Made by a program: the position numbers and the translations under genes
Shown here: positions 31,662 to 42,161 of the stretch, one piece after another
Layout of the letters: the number at the start of each line of letters is the position of its first letter
Numbering within the stretch: the first letter of the stretch is position 1
Assembly (NCBI RefSeq): GCF_900113175.1
Contig: NZ_FOOK01000021.1
Location: 1 to 58,973 of the forward strand
DNA: 58,973 bases
Origin: Planifilum fulgidum
Lineage (GTDB): Bacteria > Bacillota > Bacilli > Thermoactinomycetales > DSM-44946
Direction: 5' to 3'
Notes under the pieces: generated by a model
Seen by the model: the letters and a program-made list of their open reading frames with translations, nothing else
What the model was told of the DNA's origin: nothing
Database searches by the model: none

Positions 31662-33581
31662 TCAACCCGTTTTGGTCCGAAGGTTTTTCCGACGGCGTTC
31701 GTACACATGGGGACTGACGCTCGGATGAAACCGGACGGATCGCTCGATGTATATCTCATGCCACAGGATGAAGATCAGCAGCGTCCAGATCTGCCGGCTG
31801 TAGTCGAACCGGCCGTCCTTGTGCATCTCCAGCAGGCGGGCGGCCTCCGCCTTGTTGATCCAACGATCCACGCGGCCGCCCATCAGCGTTTCCCTCGCCC
31901 AGGCGTAAAACTCCTTCCTCAGCCACTGGCGGATGGGCACCGGAAAGCCCAGTTTTTTTCGGGAATGGATCTCCTCGGGGAGAACATCCTTCATCGCTTC
32001 CCTCAGCACCCACTTGGTCGTCCCGTCCCGGATTTTGTATTCGGTGGGGATGCGGGAAGCGACTTCAAAGACCTTGCAGTCCACAAACGGCACCCTGAGC
32101 TCCAGGGAATTGGCCATCGTCATCTTGTCCGCCTTCATCAGAATGTTCCCGCACAGCCAGGTGTGGATGTCCAAGTACTGCATTTTCGTCACGTCATCCA
32201 TGGCGGCCACCCGGGCATAAATGGGCCAGGTCACTTCCCAGGGATGGTGATCCTTCAGGGCGGAGGGATCCGCAACAATCCGCCTTTTCAGGTCTTCGTC
32301 GAAAATGAAGGCGTTTCCGAAGTACCGCTCCTCCACCGTTTTGGAACCGCGAAGCAGAAATCCGCGCCCCTTCAGGCCCCGCGGCAGGCGGGAGGCCATT
32401 CTCCCCAGCCCCCCGCGGAGGGATTGGGGCATGCGGGAAAACATCCGGAGCGCCTCCGGCTCCCGGTAGATGTTGTAGCCCCCGAAAAATTCATCCGCCC
32501 CCTCCCCGGAGAGGACCACCGCCACATGCCGGCTGGCCAGCCGGGCGACAAAGTACAGGGCGACGGCCGAGGGATCGGCCACGGGTTCGTCCTGATGCCA
32601 GACGAGGCGGGGAAGCTCCTCCAAATACTGCCGGGAGCCCACCAGCAACTCATGGTGGTCCGTCCCCAGTTTGGAGGCGGTGCGGCGGGCGATTTCCAAC
32701 TCACTGTACCCCTTCACGTCAAATCCGACGGTGAAGGTCTTCACCTCTTCATGCCTGCGCAAAAGGGCGGCGATCGAGGAGGAATCCACGCCGCTGGACA
32801 AAAAGGCCCCCCGCGGCACGTCGCTGATCCGGTGCTTGGCGACGGATTCCGCCAACACCTCTTTGGTTTTCTCGACGTGATGGGAAACGGTGTGATCCCG
32901 TTCCGGGAGAAACTGCGCGGTCCAATAGGGGGTGACGGTCAGCTTGTCCTTTTCCACCTTGAACCGATGGGCGGGGGGAATCTTGTAGATCCCCTGAAAC
33001 ATCGTATCCGGATCGGGAACATACTGGAACGTGAGGTAGCGATGGAAGGAGGCCGGATTCACCTCCCGGGAAACCCCGCGAAGCTCCAGCAGCGACTTGA
33101 TCTCCGAACCGAAGGCGAAGGCCTCGGAGGTCTCCGTCCAATAAACCGGCTTGATTCCGAAATGATCCCGGGCCCCGAACAGCAGATCCTTCCGCCCGTC
33201 CCAGATGACAAATCCGAACATCCCCCTCAGAAACCGCGGACATTCAAAGCCCGTCTCTTCGTAAAGGTGGAGAATCGCTTCCGTGTCCGAATCCGTTTTG
33301 AAGCGGTGCCCCTTATGTTCCAGCGATCCCCTCAGCTCCCGATAATTGTAGATCTCCCCGTTGAAAACGATCCAAATCTCTCCGGTCTCGTTGGAAAGGG
33401 GCTGATCTCCCTTTTCCAGGTCGATGATGCTCAGCCGGCGAAACCCCAAACCGACCCGTTGATCCAGATGAAAGCCCTCGCTGTCCGGCCCCCGATGGAG
33501 GAGAACCCCCGTCATTTTTTCGACGGTTTTTCGCTCGACCGGCACTTCTTTTTTATTGAGCAAGGCGACAAATCCGCACAT
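31662..33581 (-). CDS. asnB: Asparagine synthase (glutamine-hydrolysing)
   Basis: The 639-residue two-domain enzyme makes asparagine from aspartate, glutamine and ATP. The N-terminal glutaminase domain begins MCGFVALLNK with catalytic Cys2 after Met removal and includes LHRGPDSEG and VFNGEIYNYREL. The synthetase domain has the ATP loop FLSSGVDSSSIAAL and a later VVLSGEGADEFFGGY. The start is fixed by the need for Cys2; a 23-codon longer frame is rejected. Bacillus has several such paralogues (AsnB, AsnH, AsnO) and this one is not assigned among them. It is transcribed alone. Confidence 0.93.
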   Translation of the reverse strand: MCGFVALLNKKEVPVERKTVEKMTGVLLHRGPDSEGFHLDQRVGLGFRRLSIIDLEKGDQPLSNETGEIWIVFNGEIYNYRELRGSLEHKGHRFKTDSDTEAILHLYEETGFECPRFLRGMFGFVIWDGRKDLLFGARDHFGIKPVYWTETSEAFAFGSEIKSLLELRGVSREVNPASFHRYLTFQYVPDPDTMFQGIYKIPPAHRFKVEKDKLTVTPYWTAQFLPERDHTVSHHVEKTKEVLAESVAKHRISDVPRGAFLSSGVDSSSIAALLRRHEEVKTFTVGFDVKGYSELEIARRTASKLGTDHHELLVGSRQYLEELPRLVWHQDEPVADPSAVALYFVARLASRHVAVVLSGEGADEFFGGYNIYREPEALRMFSRMPQSLRGGLGRMASRLPRGLKGRGFLLRGSKTVEERYFGNAFIFDEDLKRRIVADPSALKDHHPWEVTWPIYARVAAMDDVTKMQYLDIHTWLCGNILMKADKMTMANSLELRVPFVDCKVFEVASRIPTEYKIRDGTTKWVLREAMKDVLPEEIHSRKKLGFPVPIRQWLRKEFYAWARETLMGGRVDRWINKAEAARLLEMHKDGRFDYSRQIWTLLIFILWHEIYIERSVRFHPSVSPHVYERRRKNLRTKTG

Positions 33582-33683
33582 CGAGGCTCTCCCCCCCGGC
33601 AATTGAAAATGCTGCAATAGCGAGGGCACGCCAAAACCCTTAAGCCGCACGAAATGGATAATTTTGACCTTTTTTCCTTGTTT

Positions 33684-33712
33684 AATATATATAAGTCAAA
33701 ACTGTCATTCAA
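33684..33712 (-). promoter_or_regulatory. Sigma-A promoter of asnB
   Basis: On the minus strand TTGAAT (33712-33707), 17 nt, TATATT (33689-33684), about 100 nt upstream of the start codon. Confidence 0.7.
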
Positions 33713-33719
33713 GTGAAAA

Positions 33720-34361
33720 TAGATGGTTACCATACCCTATGCGCTTTCCAAGGCCGATGGTTCCCGGGCACTTGCCCAATCCTTCACCGGTGAACCGAAG
33801 ATCTCAGCGCGACGGACGCGGCAGAGCGGGAGAGGAAGATCCGCCTTCCCCGTCGCAAACCCGGACAGGTATCGCCTGCCTCCCGGGAAGGGGCCCCTCG
33901 GCGGACGCGGTTCCGTCCCGCCTGGAGCGGACATGATGGCGTTGATCCGCAGGCCGGCCACGCAGTTCACAGCCGGTGCCGCTTCAGCCAAACCCACCGG
34001 CTCTCCCCCGTGAAAAAGGCCGCAGGGCGGATGGCGGCGGAAATCGACCGTCTTCCTCACCACCCGATCCGGAAAAAGCTCCACCGGTTCGATTTCCCGA
34101 TTAATCGATCAGGCACCCACTCCTCACATCCGGCCGCGCACCATCCTCCGCCTTTTCAGGTCGCGCACAGATTTCTTTCGAACCTCCCCATGCGCATCAA
34201 AAATATGCCATAATACCTGATTGTAAGGGCGCGGGGCGGACTCTTGAATCAAGGGAGATGTTCATGGGAAGAAATCAAGAGGAAAAAATGGTAAAGTATC
34301 AATGATTGCGCCTCCCTGAATCCGATCCGGGCTCAACACAGGGTGGAAAGGGGGATAGAGG
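33720..34361. other. Intergenic region between asnB and trmH
   Basis: About 640 nt with no convincing gene. The open frames lack family features and ribosome sites. I see no RNA gene or repeat here. The start of trmH at 34362 uses GGGGGATAGAGG just inside the right edge. Confidence 0.5.
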
Positions 34362-35126
34362 ATGCAACCGCCAGAACAGAAAACCGCAAAAGAAGAATAC
34401 GTCCAAGAGCTGATCCGAAGCGGCCTGCTGCGGGAAAAGGAACGCTGGATCACGGAGATGATCCGGCCCGAACGCCTGATGCGCATGCACCAGGTGTTGA
34501 ACCAACGGACCCGATACATTTCCGTCTTGCTTGAAGCGATCGATGACGGACACAACCAGGCGGCCGTCCTGCGGTCGGCGGATGCCTTCGGAGTCCAGAA
34601 CATTTCCATCATCGAAGGGGACAAACCCTTTCAACCCAACAAAAAGGTCACCCAGGGCTCCCATAAATGGCTGACGATCCAGAAGCACCCGGATCTTCAG
34701 ACGGCCCTTCAAAAACTGCGGTCGGAGGGATACCAGATCTGCGTCACATACCTCGGGGACGGCGCGGTCCCGATCGGGGAAGTCGACCTCTCCAGGCCCG
34801 CCGTGCTGCTGTTCGGCAACGAACACCGGGGAATCTCGGAGGAGGCGGCCCGACTGGCGGACCAGAAATTTTACATTCCCATGGTGGGCTTCGTGCAGAG
34901 TTTCAATATTTCCGTGGCGGCTGCCCTCACCCTGCAGGAAATGACGAAACGGGCCCGCGAAATCGCCGGGCAACGCTATTTTCTGACCGCCGAAGAAAAG
35001 CGGGAGCTGTTCCTGGAATGGATCATGCAATCCCTCCGTCCGCCCCTCAGGGACAAGGTGCAGCAGATCCTGGCAAAATCCAAGCGCCCCGGAGGCCAGA
35101 AAGAGGACATCCGCTTGTCCGTCTAA
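34362..35126 (+). CDS. trmH: tRNA (guanosine-2'-O)-methyltransferase, SpoU/TrmH family
   Basis: The 254-residue SPOUT methyltransferase has motif 1 HNQAAVLRSADAFGVQNI, motif 2 AVLLFGNEHRGISEEA and motif 3 IPMVGFVQSFNISVAAALTL, with the extended N-terminal RPERLMRMHQVLNQRTRYISVLLEAIDD region specific to TrmH. It probably methylates the ribose of G18 in the tRNA D-loop using SAM; a different SpoU target cannot be excluded. The C-terminal 40 residues are basic. Confidence 0.9.
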   Translation: MQPPEQKTAKEEYVQELIRSGLLREKERWITEMIRPERLMRMHQVLNQRTRYISVLLEAIDDGHNQAAVLRSADAFGVQNISIIEGDKPFQPNKKVTQGSHKWLTIQKHPDLQTALQKLRSEGYQICVTYLGDGAVPIGEVDLSRPAVLLFGNEHRGISEEAARLADQKFYIPMVGFVQSFNISVAAALTLQEMTKRAREIAGQRYFLTAEEKRELFLEWIMQSLRPPLRDKVQQILAKSKRPGGQKEDIRLSV

Positions 35127-35249
35127 CATCCGGCGAAGGTTTTAAGGGGCCCCATTTTCCGGGCGCCAATCCCACCGGGCGGAGGCCCGCTTGTCTCACG
35201 GGACCGGCGCCGGGTCGGCAAGGCGAAGGCCATCCGCGTGCGACAAGAA

Positions 35250-35275
35250 GGGGGTTGTGCAAAGGCACAACCCCC
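35250..35275. terminator. Terminator between trmH and the ArsR gene
   Basis: Perfect 11-bp stem GGGGGTTGTGC / GCACAACCCCC with a 4-nt loop, followed by TCTTT on the plus strand and TTCTTG on the minus strand, between convergent genes. Confidence 0.7.
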
Positions 35276-35331
35276 TCTTTCTGCACCGGGTCCGCGAAAC
35301 CAAAGCCCACAATTCCTTGCCCTTTCCTCCC

Positions 35332-35655
35332 CTACTTTTCGTCGGTTTCCACAAAATCCTTCAACCGGGCGAGCCGGTCCTTCCAAAACCCTTCGAAATG
35401 GGAGAGCCACTCCTTCAGCTCGAGAAGGGGTTCCGACCGAAGGCGGTACCGTTTTTCCCGCCCCTCTTTTCTCTCCACAACCAGCCCCGCCTCCGCCAAT
35501 ATGCGCAGGTGCTTGGATACGGCCGTGCGGCTCATGGGGAAATGGGCGGCGATCCTGGTGACGGACATCTCCTGTTCCGCCAGCAGCTTCAGGATCTGCC
35601 GGCGGGTGGGGGCGGCGATCGCCTGAAACACATCGTGTTTGGCGGAAGTTCCCAT
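35332..35655 (-). CDS. ArsR/SmtB-family winged-helix repressor
   Basis: The 107-residue DNA-binding protein has FQAIAAPTRRQILKLLAE, the recognition region MSRTAVSKHLRILAEAGLVVERKEGREKRYRL and an acidic C-terminal helix. It lacks the Cys metal sites of ArsR and CadC, matching the non-metal group usually paired with SRPBCC (AHSA1) proteins. It lies 124 nt downstream of such a gene on the same strand and probably represses that unit through the palindromes at 36237-36281. Confidence 0.87.
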   Translation of the reverse strand: MGTSAKHDVFQAIAAPTRRQILKLLAEQEMSVTRIAAHFPMSRTAVSKHLRILAEAGLVVERKEGREKRYRLRSEPLLELKEWLSHFEGFWKDRLARLKDFVETDEK

Positions 35656-35779
35656 GCTGCTTCCCCTGCCTTTCCTTCCCTGTCGGCCCGAATCCGGAAC
35701 GGCTCATGACCCGTCCCTTACCATGATAAACGACTCCGGAGAAAAAGCGGAGGGGGGACTCCGCCGGGCGGTGAAAGAT

Positions 35780-36208
35780 TTACCCTTCCACATAGTTGCG
35801 CAGATGCACCTGGACGATCTCCTTCCAACCGTGGTCCATCCGCTCGCGGATGACGGCATTCGTATCCCGCCCCTTCGCGATGATCTCCTCCGGGGCTCCC
35901 CAGCCGTCATGGACGAGGGTGAACTCCGTCTGATCCCCCCGTTCTTTCAATTCAAAAGTGACGCGCCACCCGGACGTATCCCAGGCGAAAACCAGCCGAT
36001 GGGGCGGATCCAGTTCCAGCACCCTGCACGGCGACGGGCCGAAGGGCGTCTGCAATGTGAAGGTGCCGCCCGCCTCCGGTTGAAAATCGTTGGGCATGAA
36101 CCAGGCGGCGATGCCCTCCGAAGTGGAAACGGCCTTCCACACCCGATCGATGAGGGCATTCAGGATCACCGTCTGGCGTATCGCCGGCAATTTTTGTCGA
36201 TGGTCCAT
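35780..36208 (-). CDS. SRPBCC / AHSA1-like domain protein
   Basis: The 142-residue protein has the START-like fold of the activator-of-Hsp90-homologue family: VILNALIDRVWKAVSTSEGIAAWFMPNDFQPEAGG, PHRLVFAWDT, and a final DHGWKEIVQVHLRNYVEG helix. These proteins form a hydrophobic ligand cavity, and the ligand here is unknown. ATG 36208 sits 8 nt after GGGAGGG. It is first gene of a two-gene unit with the ArsR repressor. Confidence 0.86.
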   Translation of the reverse strand: MDHRQKLPAIRQTVILNALIDRVWKAVSTSEGIAAWFMPNDFQPEAGGTFTLQTPFGPSPCRVLELDPPHRLVFAWDTSGWRVTFELKERGDQTEFTLVHDGWGAPEEIIAKGRDTNAVIRERMDHGWKEIVQVHLRNYVEG

Positions 36209-36236
36209 TCCATACCCTCCCGGTCGGATCAAATAT

Positions 36237-36287
36237 GAAACCATTTGGTTTCGTTTCGATTATATGAAACCAAATGATTTCATGAAA
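36237..36287 (-). promoter_or_regulatory. Promoter with two palindromic operators for the SRPBCC-ArsR unit
   Basis: On the minus strand TTTCAT (36287-36282), 17 nt, TATAAT (36264-36259). One imperfect palindrome (36266-36281, GAAACCAAATGATTTC) fills the spacer and a perfect one (36237-36252, GAAACCATTTGGTTTC) begins at the expected start point. Two sites astride the promoter fit repression by the ArsR protein of the same unit. Confidence 0.78.
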
Positions 36288-36454
36288 ACAGAAATTTTTT
36301 CCTCGGCTTATATCATTCCAATAAACGGCGAGGTCCACCCGTTTTCACCGTTTTGTACCCGCGGCGATCGGACCCGGCAACAAAAATTTACTAGCTTGCC
36401 CACATTGGATAAAATGACCAATAAGCCCGCTTGCCAAGGAAAGGGGGAATGGCA

Positions 36455-36925
36455 ATGGACCACCGACACCTGTTGAAACAGGCGGTCGACATGGCCTGCG
36501 AAAACGTCCGCAGCGGCCGCGGCGGCCCCTTCGCCGCCCTCATCGTGTTGGACGGGGAGGTGATCGGCCGGGGCGTCAACGAAGTGACCGCGCTGAACGA
36601 TCCCACCGCCCACGCGGAGATCCAGGCCATCCGGGAAGCGTGCCGGCGTTTGCAGAGGAGCCGGCTGGACGGCGCCATCCTGTACGCCAGCGGCGAGCCG
36701 TGTCCCATGTGCACCGCCGCCATCTATTGGGCGGGAATCCAATCCGTCTACGTGGCCTGCTCCAAACGGGAGCTGCTTGAGGCCGGTTATCCCGACGGAC
36801 TTGCCCGCTATCATCAGGACATCCGGAAACCGCCGGAAAAACGGTCCATTCCCTTCCACACCATCCCTGTGGAGGGGTATCTGGAGCCGTTCCGGATTTG
36901 GAAAGAGCTTGCCGGCTCCGATTGA
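36455..36925 (+). CDS. guaD: Guanine deaminase (nucleoside deaminase family)
   Basis: The 156-residue cytidine-deaminase-fold enzyme has zinc ligands in the HAEIQAI motif (His and catalytic Glu) and the PCPMC motif. Total length and the RYHQDIRKPPEKRSIPFHTI C-terminus fit Bacillus GuaD, which converts guanine to xanthine. ATG 36455 is placed 7 nt after AAGGGGG; another ATG two codons earlier is too close to that site. tRNA adenosine deaminase (TadA) is the main alternative but has a different C-terminus. Confidence 0.85.
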   Translation: MDHRHLLKQAVDMACENVRSGRGGPFAALIVLDGEVIGRGVNEVTALNDPTAHAEIQAIREACRRLQRSRLDGAILYASGEPCPMCTAAIYWAGIQSVYVACSKRELLEAGYPDGLARYHQDIRKPPEKRSIPFHTIPVEGYLEPFRIWKELAGSD

Positions 36926-36941
36926 TCCCGAAACCGCAACC

Positions 36942-36968
36942 ATCCCGGTTTCCTTCGGAAACCGGGAT
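36942..36968. terminator. Hairpin between guaD and the yyaL-like gene
   Basis: Perfect 12-bp stem ATCCCGGTTTCC / GGAAACCGGGAT with a 3-nt loop between convergent genes. Neither side has a strong T-run, so terminator function is probable from position but not certain. Confidence 0.55.
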
Positions 36969-36991
36969 CGCCGTATGTTTCCGCGACATCC

Positions 36992-39061
36992 TCAGCCCCG
37001 TCTTTCCAGGGCTTCCCGCAGCGCCTCCGGATCCGTCACCGGCGCCCGGCAGGCATAATTTTCACAGACGTAGGCGGCGGCTTTTCCGCCCTGCGCCCAA
37101 TACTCCCGGACATAGGGGATGAGCTTCTCCACCTCCGCCGCTTCGGGCCCTTCGGGGCGGCACACCCACACCGCATCGGGCAAAAACATCCGCCCCACCG
37201 TCTCCAGCATGTTCCGGGTGTCCGCCTGCTCAGGATCGCCGGCTACGACGATCTCCCGGGTCGGACCCAGGGCGAACTGCACCGCCGTCAGGAAGAAGGT
37301 GTGAGCCATCGGCGCCTGCCGGATCGTGCCGGCAAAGGCCCGAAGCTGCCGCTCCGCCTCCTCTTCCAACCGGGGATCGGCCAGCAGCCGGGCCAGCCGG
37401 ATCAGGTTGTACGCCGCCACCGAATTTCCGGAAGGGGTGGCCCCGTCATAAATCTCCTTGGGCCGGGTGAGCAGCTCCTCCCCGTCCGCGCCGTAGAAGA
37501 AAAATCCCCCTTCCTCTTTATCCCCGAACAGGTCGATCATCTCCCGGGTGAGATCCGCCGCCTGGCGCAGATAATCGATCCGCAGGGTGGCTTCATACAG
37601 CTCCATCAGCCCCCAGGCGAGAAAGGCGTAATCGTCCAGGAAGGCCAAAATGGCCGCCTCTCCGTCCCGGTACCGGGCCAGGAGCCGCCCGTCTTCCCGG
37701 CGCATCCTTCGCAGGATGAAGCGGGCAGCCTTTTCGGCGGCATCGGCGTATCCCTCATCCCCCAACACCCTTGCCCCGCGGGCCAGGGCGGCAATCATCA
37801 GGGCATTCCACGAAGTGAGGATCTTGTCGTCCCTGTGCGGGCGAACGCGCCGCTCCCTCGCCCGGAACAGTTTTCCGCGCGCCTCTTCCAGGATCCGTTC
37901 CAGTTCTTCCTCGCTCATCCCGTGCCGGGCGGCGACGGAGGAGAGGGAGATATCGATCCGGTGCAGAATGTTCTTCCCCTCGAAGTTGCCCGCTTCGGTC
38001 ACATCGTAACACTCGCAAAACAAACGGCCCGTCTCTTCCCCCAGCACCTCGCGGATCTCCTCCGGCGTCCAGACGTAGAACTTTCCCTCCTCTCCCTCGG
38101 AGTCGGCATCCTCCGCCGAATAAAATCCCCCCTCCGGCGCCGTCATGTCCCGAAGCACATAGGTGAAGATCTCCCGGGCCACCCGGGAATACACCGCCTT
38201 TCCCGTCACCTGATAAGTCTCCAGATAGGCGAGGGCCAGAAGCGCGTTGTCGTAGAGCATCTTTTCAAAGTGGGGCGTGTGCCACCGCTCGTCCACCGAA
38301 TAGCGGGCAAACCCGTATCCCAGATGGTCGTAAATCCCGCCCCGGCGCATCGCCTCCAGGGTTTTCTCCACCATCTTAAGGGCCCGCTCCTCCCCGGTCC
38401 GCTTAAAGTGGCGCAGCAAAAAGAGAAAATCGTGGGGGCGGGGAAATTTGGGCGCCTGGCCGAAACCGCCGTATCGCTCGTCAAACTGGGCGGACAGCTG
38501 CTGATACGCCTCCTCTAAAACCGCCTCCGCCAACTCCCCCCTGTCCGCGGAATTCATGTAGTCCCGGATCGCCTCCGCCACCCGGTCCCCCGCCCGCAGG
38601 AGGTCGCCCCGCCTCCGCTTCCAGGCGTCCGCGACGCGCTCCAAAATCTCAAGAAGTCCCATCCGCCCGTACCTGCTCCGCTTCGGAAAATACGTCCCGG
38701 CGAAGAAGGGTTTTTTCTCCGGCGTCATGATCACCGTAAGGGGCCATCCGCCCTGACCGGTCATCGCCTGACACACCGTCATGTAGACGTGGTCCACATC
38801 GGGCCGCTCCTCCCGGTCCACCTTGACCGCCACAAAGTCCCGGTTCAGCACCCGGGCCACCTCTTCATCCTCGAAGGACTCCCGCTCCATGACATGACAC
38901 CAGTGGCAGGTGGAATAGCCGATGGACAAAAAGATCGGCTTGTCCTCCCGCTTCGCCTTTTCAAAGGCCTCCTCGCCCCAGGGATACCAATCCACCGGAT
39001 TGTGGGCGTGTTGCAGGAGATATGGGGATTTTTCACGGATCAGACGGTTGGGTTTTTTCAC
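36992..39061 (-). CDS. YyaL-type thioredoxin-fold / six-hairpin protein (DUF255)
   Basis: The 689-residue protein begins with [27 protein letters not shown] and a thioredoxin-like domain whose active motif is CHWCHVM (near residue 52). A long helical domain of the six-hairpin glycosidase type follows. Relatives include Bacillus YyaL and animal SPATA20; the reaction is unknown. GTG 39061 is the start, preceded by GGGGGG at 7 nt. It is transcribed alone. Confidence 0.88.
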   Translation of the reverse strand: MKKPNRLIREKSPYLLQHAHNPVDWYPWGEEAFEKAKREDKPIFLSIGYSTCHWCHVMERESFEDEEVARVLNRDFVAVKVDREERPDVDHVYMTVCQAMTGQGGWPLTVIMTPEKKPFFAGTYFPKRSRYGRMGLLEILERVADAWKRRRGDLLRAGDRVAEAIRDYMNSADRGELAEAVLEEAYQQLSAQFDERYGGFGQAPKFPRPHDFLFLLRHFKRTGEERALKMVEKTLEAMRRGGIYDHLGYGFARYSVDERWHTPHFEKMLYDNALLALAYLETYQVTGKAVYSRVAREIFTYVLRDMTAPEGGFYSAEDADSEGEEGKFYVWTPEEIREVLGEETGRLFCECYDVTEAGNFEGKNILHRIDISLSSVAARHGMSEEELERILEEARGKLFRARERRVRPHRDDKILTSWNALMIAALARGARVLGDEGYADAAEKAARFILRRMRREDGRLLARYRDGEAAILAFLDDYAFLAWGLMELYEATLRIDYLRQAADLTREMIDLFGDKEEGGFFFYGADGEELLTRPKEIYDGATPSGNSVAAYNLIRLARLLADPRLEEEAERQLRAFAGTIRQAPMAHTFFLTAVQFALGPTREIVVAGDPEQADTRNMLETVGRMFLPDAVWVCRPEGPEAAEVEKLIPYVREYWAQGGKAAAYVCENYACRAPVTDPEALREALERRG

Positions 39062-39331
39062 GTTTTAGCCCCCCGCGTTCTGATTGGCATATCCTTCCAC
39101 GTTACAAAGACTGTATCATCTTTTCGCGGTTCATGCAAAGTGCCGTTGCGGCGGATCATCTCCGGCGGTCTCAACCCGGCTCCCCAGGCCTCCCGACTGT
39201 CCGGGAGCGGCGTCATGGCCGATGGCCCCCGAAGCTGCGGCGGACGCGGAAAAGCCCGTCTGCGAAGTCGCGCCTCCCTCCCGATTCAGGTGTTTGAACA
39301 ACTTGTTACCCTTTATAAACAACCGCCTATT
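39062..39331. other. Intergenic region upstream of the orphan hydrogenase gene
   Basis: About 270 nt with no supportable gene on either strand; the regulated promoter of the orphan hydrogenase small-subunit gene follows directly. Confidence 0.5.
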
Positions 39332-39374
39332 TGTTCAATAAATCACATAAAAAAGACATTTTCTTTGCTAATAT
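39332..39374 (+). promoter_or_regulatory. Promoter of the orphan hydrogenase small subunit with Crp/Fnr-like site
   Basis: TGTTCAATAAATCACA (39332-39347) stands exactly 21 nt before the -10 box TAATAT (39369-39374), with no -35 hexamer: the class II activator layout. A similar 17-mer (39407-39423, 14 of 17 identical to 39331-39347) lies downstream in the predicted leader. The leader to the GTG at 39595 is about 210 nt and contains no gene that I recognise. Confidence 0.62.
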
Positions 39375-39594
39375 AAAAGGGGGAAGGAAAGAATGCACCC
39401 TATTGATTGTTTAATCTATCACAATAACAGAAATACCGAATGAGGGTCAGGAGACGGAGTTCATCATAAAGCCTTTGCGGTGCGGCGGATCATGCCTTGT
39501 CTTCGCGACAAAACTTTCCGGGACGGGGGGCTTCCTGCCGATCGCGGTCACCGGGCAAACATACCGCCCCCCTCTGCAGACGGGAGGGAGAATC

Positions 39595-40524
39595 GTGGGC
39601 ACATGTGTCGAGGAGATCGCGCTGGAGAAGGAACGATCAGTCATTGACACCTGGTCGAGATTGTACGGCTTTCAAGAGGAAGATATCCGGAAAGCGATGA
39701 AAAAAACCCGGACACCCGTGCTCTGGATCAACGGACTGGACTGCACGGGATGCATGGAATCCTTCCTGCGGGGAATATCGAGCACCACCGAATTGCTGCT
39801 GGATTGGATCTCGCTGGAATACAGCGAATTGCTCTCTTCCGCATCCGGACACCAGGCTGAAAGTCACAAAGGAAGAATCTCGGAGGAGTACGACGGGAAA
39901 TTTGTGCTGGTCATCGAAGGGGCCATCCCGTTAAAGGACGAATATCTGACGGTCGCCGGAAAGTCCGTCCGGGAAGAGATCATCGCCACCGCCCAAAAGG
40001 CGAAAGCGGTGTTGGCCTTCGGAAGTTGTTCGGCATGGGGCGGGCTTCCCGCGGCAAAACCGAATCCGACCGAATCGGTTTCCATCCGGGAACTGGTGCC
40101 GAACGTGCCCGTCGTCCTGGTCCCGGGATGCCCACCGATCGCCGATGTGATGATCGGGACGCTCCTGCACCTGGCGATTTACGGCGAAATCCCCGAACTG
40201 GACAACAAAGGACGGCCAAAGCGGTTTTACCGTCAAACCGTCCACCAGGTCTGCCATCGGAAACCCTTTTTCGACAAGGGCTTGTTTGCGGAGTCCTACG
40301 ACGACGAAAAGGCCCTGAAAGGATATTGCCTGTTCAAACTGGGATGCAAGGGGCCCTCCACCTTCAACGCCTGCGAAACGCTGGGCTGGAACGGCATGCG
40401 CACCTCCCCCATCGGAGCCGGATTCGCCTGCATCGGGTGTTCGGAAAAAAATTTCTGGGACAAGGGGCCCCTGTGCCATCGCAAGGTTCGGGCGGGGGCG
40501 AAGATCAAGGCAAAAGCCAGATAA
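39595..40524 (+). CDS. Orphan [NiFe] hydrogenase small subunit without Tat signal
   Basis: The 309-residue protein is a clear paralogue of HyaA encoded at 51185-52273. It keeps the iron-sulphur ligands: C-x2-C (Cys50, Cys53), GSCSAWGG, PGCPP, the later His/Cys sites in HQVCHRK and YCLFKLGCKGPSTFNAC, and GFACIGCSEKNFWD. It lacks the twin-arginine signal: the first 40 residues are acidic or amphipathic without RR. It also lacks the C-terminal membrane anchor, so it should stay in the cytoplasm. No large subunit gene is adjacent. GTG 39595 follows GGGAGGGAGAATC. Function unknown: sensor, alternative partner of HyaB, or relic. Confidence 0.85.
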   Translation: MGTCVEEIALEKERSVIDTWSRLYGFQEEDIRKAMKKTRTPVLWINGLDCTGCMESFLRGISSTTELLLDWISLEYSELLSSASGHQAESHKGRISEEYDGKFVLVIEGAIPLKDEYLTVAGKSVREEIIATAQKAKAVLAFGSCSAWGGLPAAKPNPTESVSIRELVPNVPVVLVPGCPPIADVMIGTLLHLAIYGEIPELDNKGRPKRFYRQTVHQVCHRKPFFDKGLFAESYDDEKALKGYCLFKLGCKGPSTFNACETLGWNGMRTSPIGAGFACIGCSEKNFWDKGPLCHRKVRAGAKIKAKAR

Positions 40525-40726
40525 ACATCCGGTCACACCAGAAAAGTGGAAACTTCCCTTTTTCCACTCCGCTTCCGCTTTCATTCCCCCCTCCGGCCAG
40601 GGCCCTTCCCCCTGGCGATTCCGACGCTGCCCGGCAAGCGTTGTGGGCTGCAAAATCGCCAGGCCTTGTTTTCAAACGGCAATATCCCGCCTGTCAAGCC
40701 CCCATTTTCCCCCTTGAACAGGCAAA

Positions 40727-40748
40727 GGCGAGGCCGCTCGGCCTCGCC
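40727..40748. terminator. Hairpin between the orphan hydrogenase gene and trpB
   Basis: Perfect 9-bp stem GGCGAGGCC / GGCCTCGCC with a 4-nt loop between convergent genes. T-runs are weak on both sides. Confidence 0.5.
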
Positions 40749-40804
40749 TGCCCGATTTTCCTCCACAGCCCGGAACCGCAAAAAACCGGCGCTTACCCCC
40801 GGTT

Positions 40805-41962
<1,158 letters not shown>

Positions 41963-41983
<21 letters not shown>

Positions 41984-42013
41984 CTCGATTCCTCCTCGTC
42001 CTCTGACATCCTC
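41963..42013 (-). promoter_or_regulatory. Candidate TRAP-binding GAG repeat over the trpB translation start
   Basis: On the minus strand nine GAG triplets occur in 51 nt. The last five are spaced by 2, 2, 2 and 3 nt and run from the ribosome site through the start codon into the first codons. TRAP binds about nine to eleven (G/U)AG repeats spaced 2-3 nt and represses translation of several Bacillus trp genes this way. The 5' part of the cluster has less regular spacing (7, 3, 0, 5 nt). Confidence 0.55.
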
Positions 42014-42040
42014 TGATAAAAAGCAGGTGCTGTTTTTTGC

Positions 42041-42069
42041 ATGATAGATCTTAAGCGCGGGAATGTCAA
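42041..42069 (-). promoter_or_regulatory. Sigma-A promoter of trpB
   Basis: On the minus strand TTGACA (42069-42064), 17 nt, TATCAT (42046-42041), giving a leader of about 50 nt with no room for a T-box. Confidence 0.85.
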
Positions 42070-42161
42070 CCGCCCGCAACTTCTTGCAACAGGGGCCGCC
42101 GCGCTCTTTTCACGGCCTCCTTGCCCCGGCGCAGCCTGAGAAAGGCCGGACCGACCAAAGG

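Noticed and set aside
33723-34084. Short frames on both strands between asnB and trmH
   Set aside because: No family feature, no ribosome site, and Pro/Arg-rich composition typical of random GC-rich frames.
39407-39423. Second Crp/Fnr-like 17-mer near the orphan hydrogenase gene
   Set aside because: It lies downstream of the predicted start point and fits no -10 box; it may be chance, so it is noted but not counted in the regulon.
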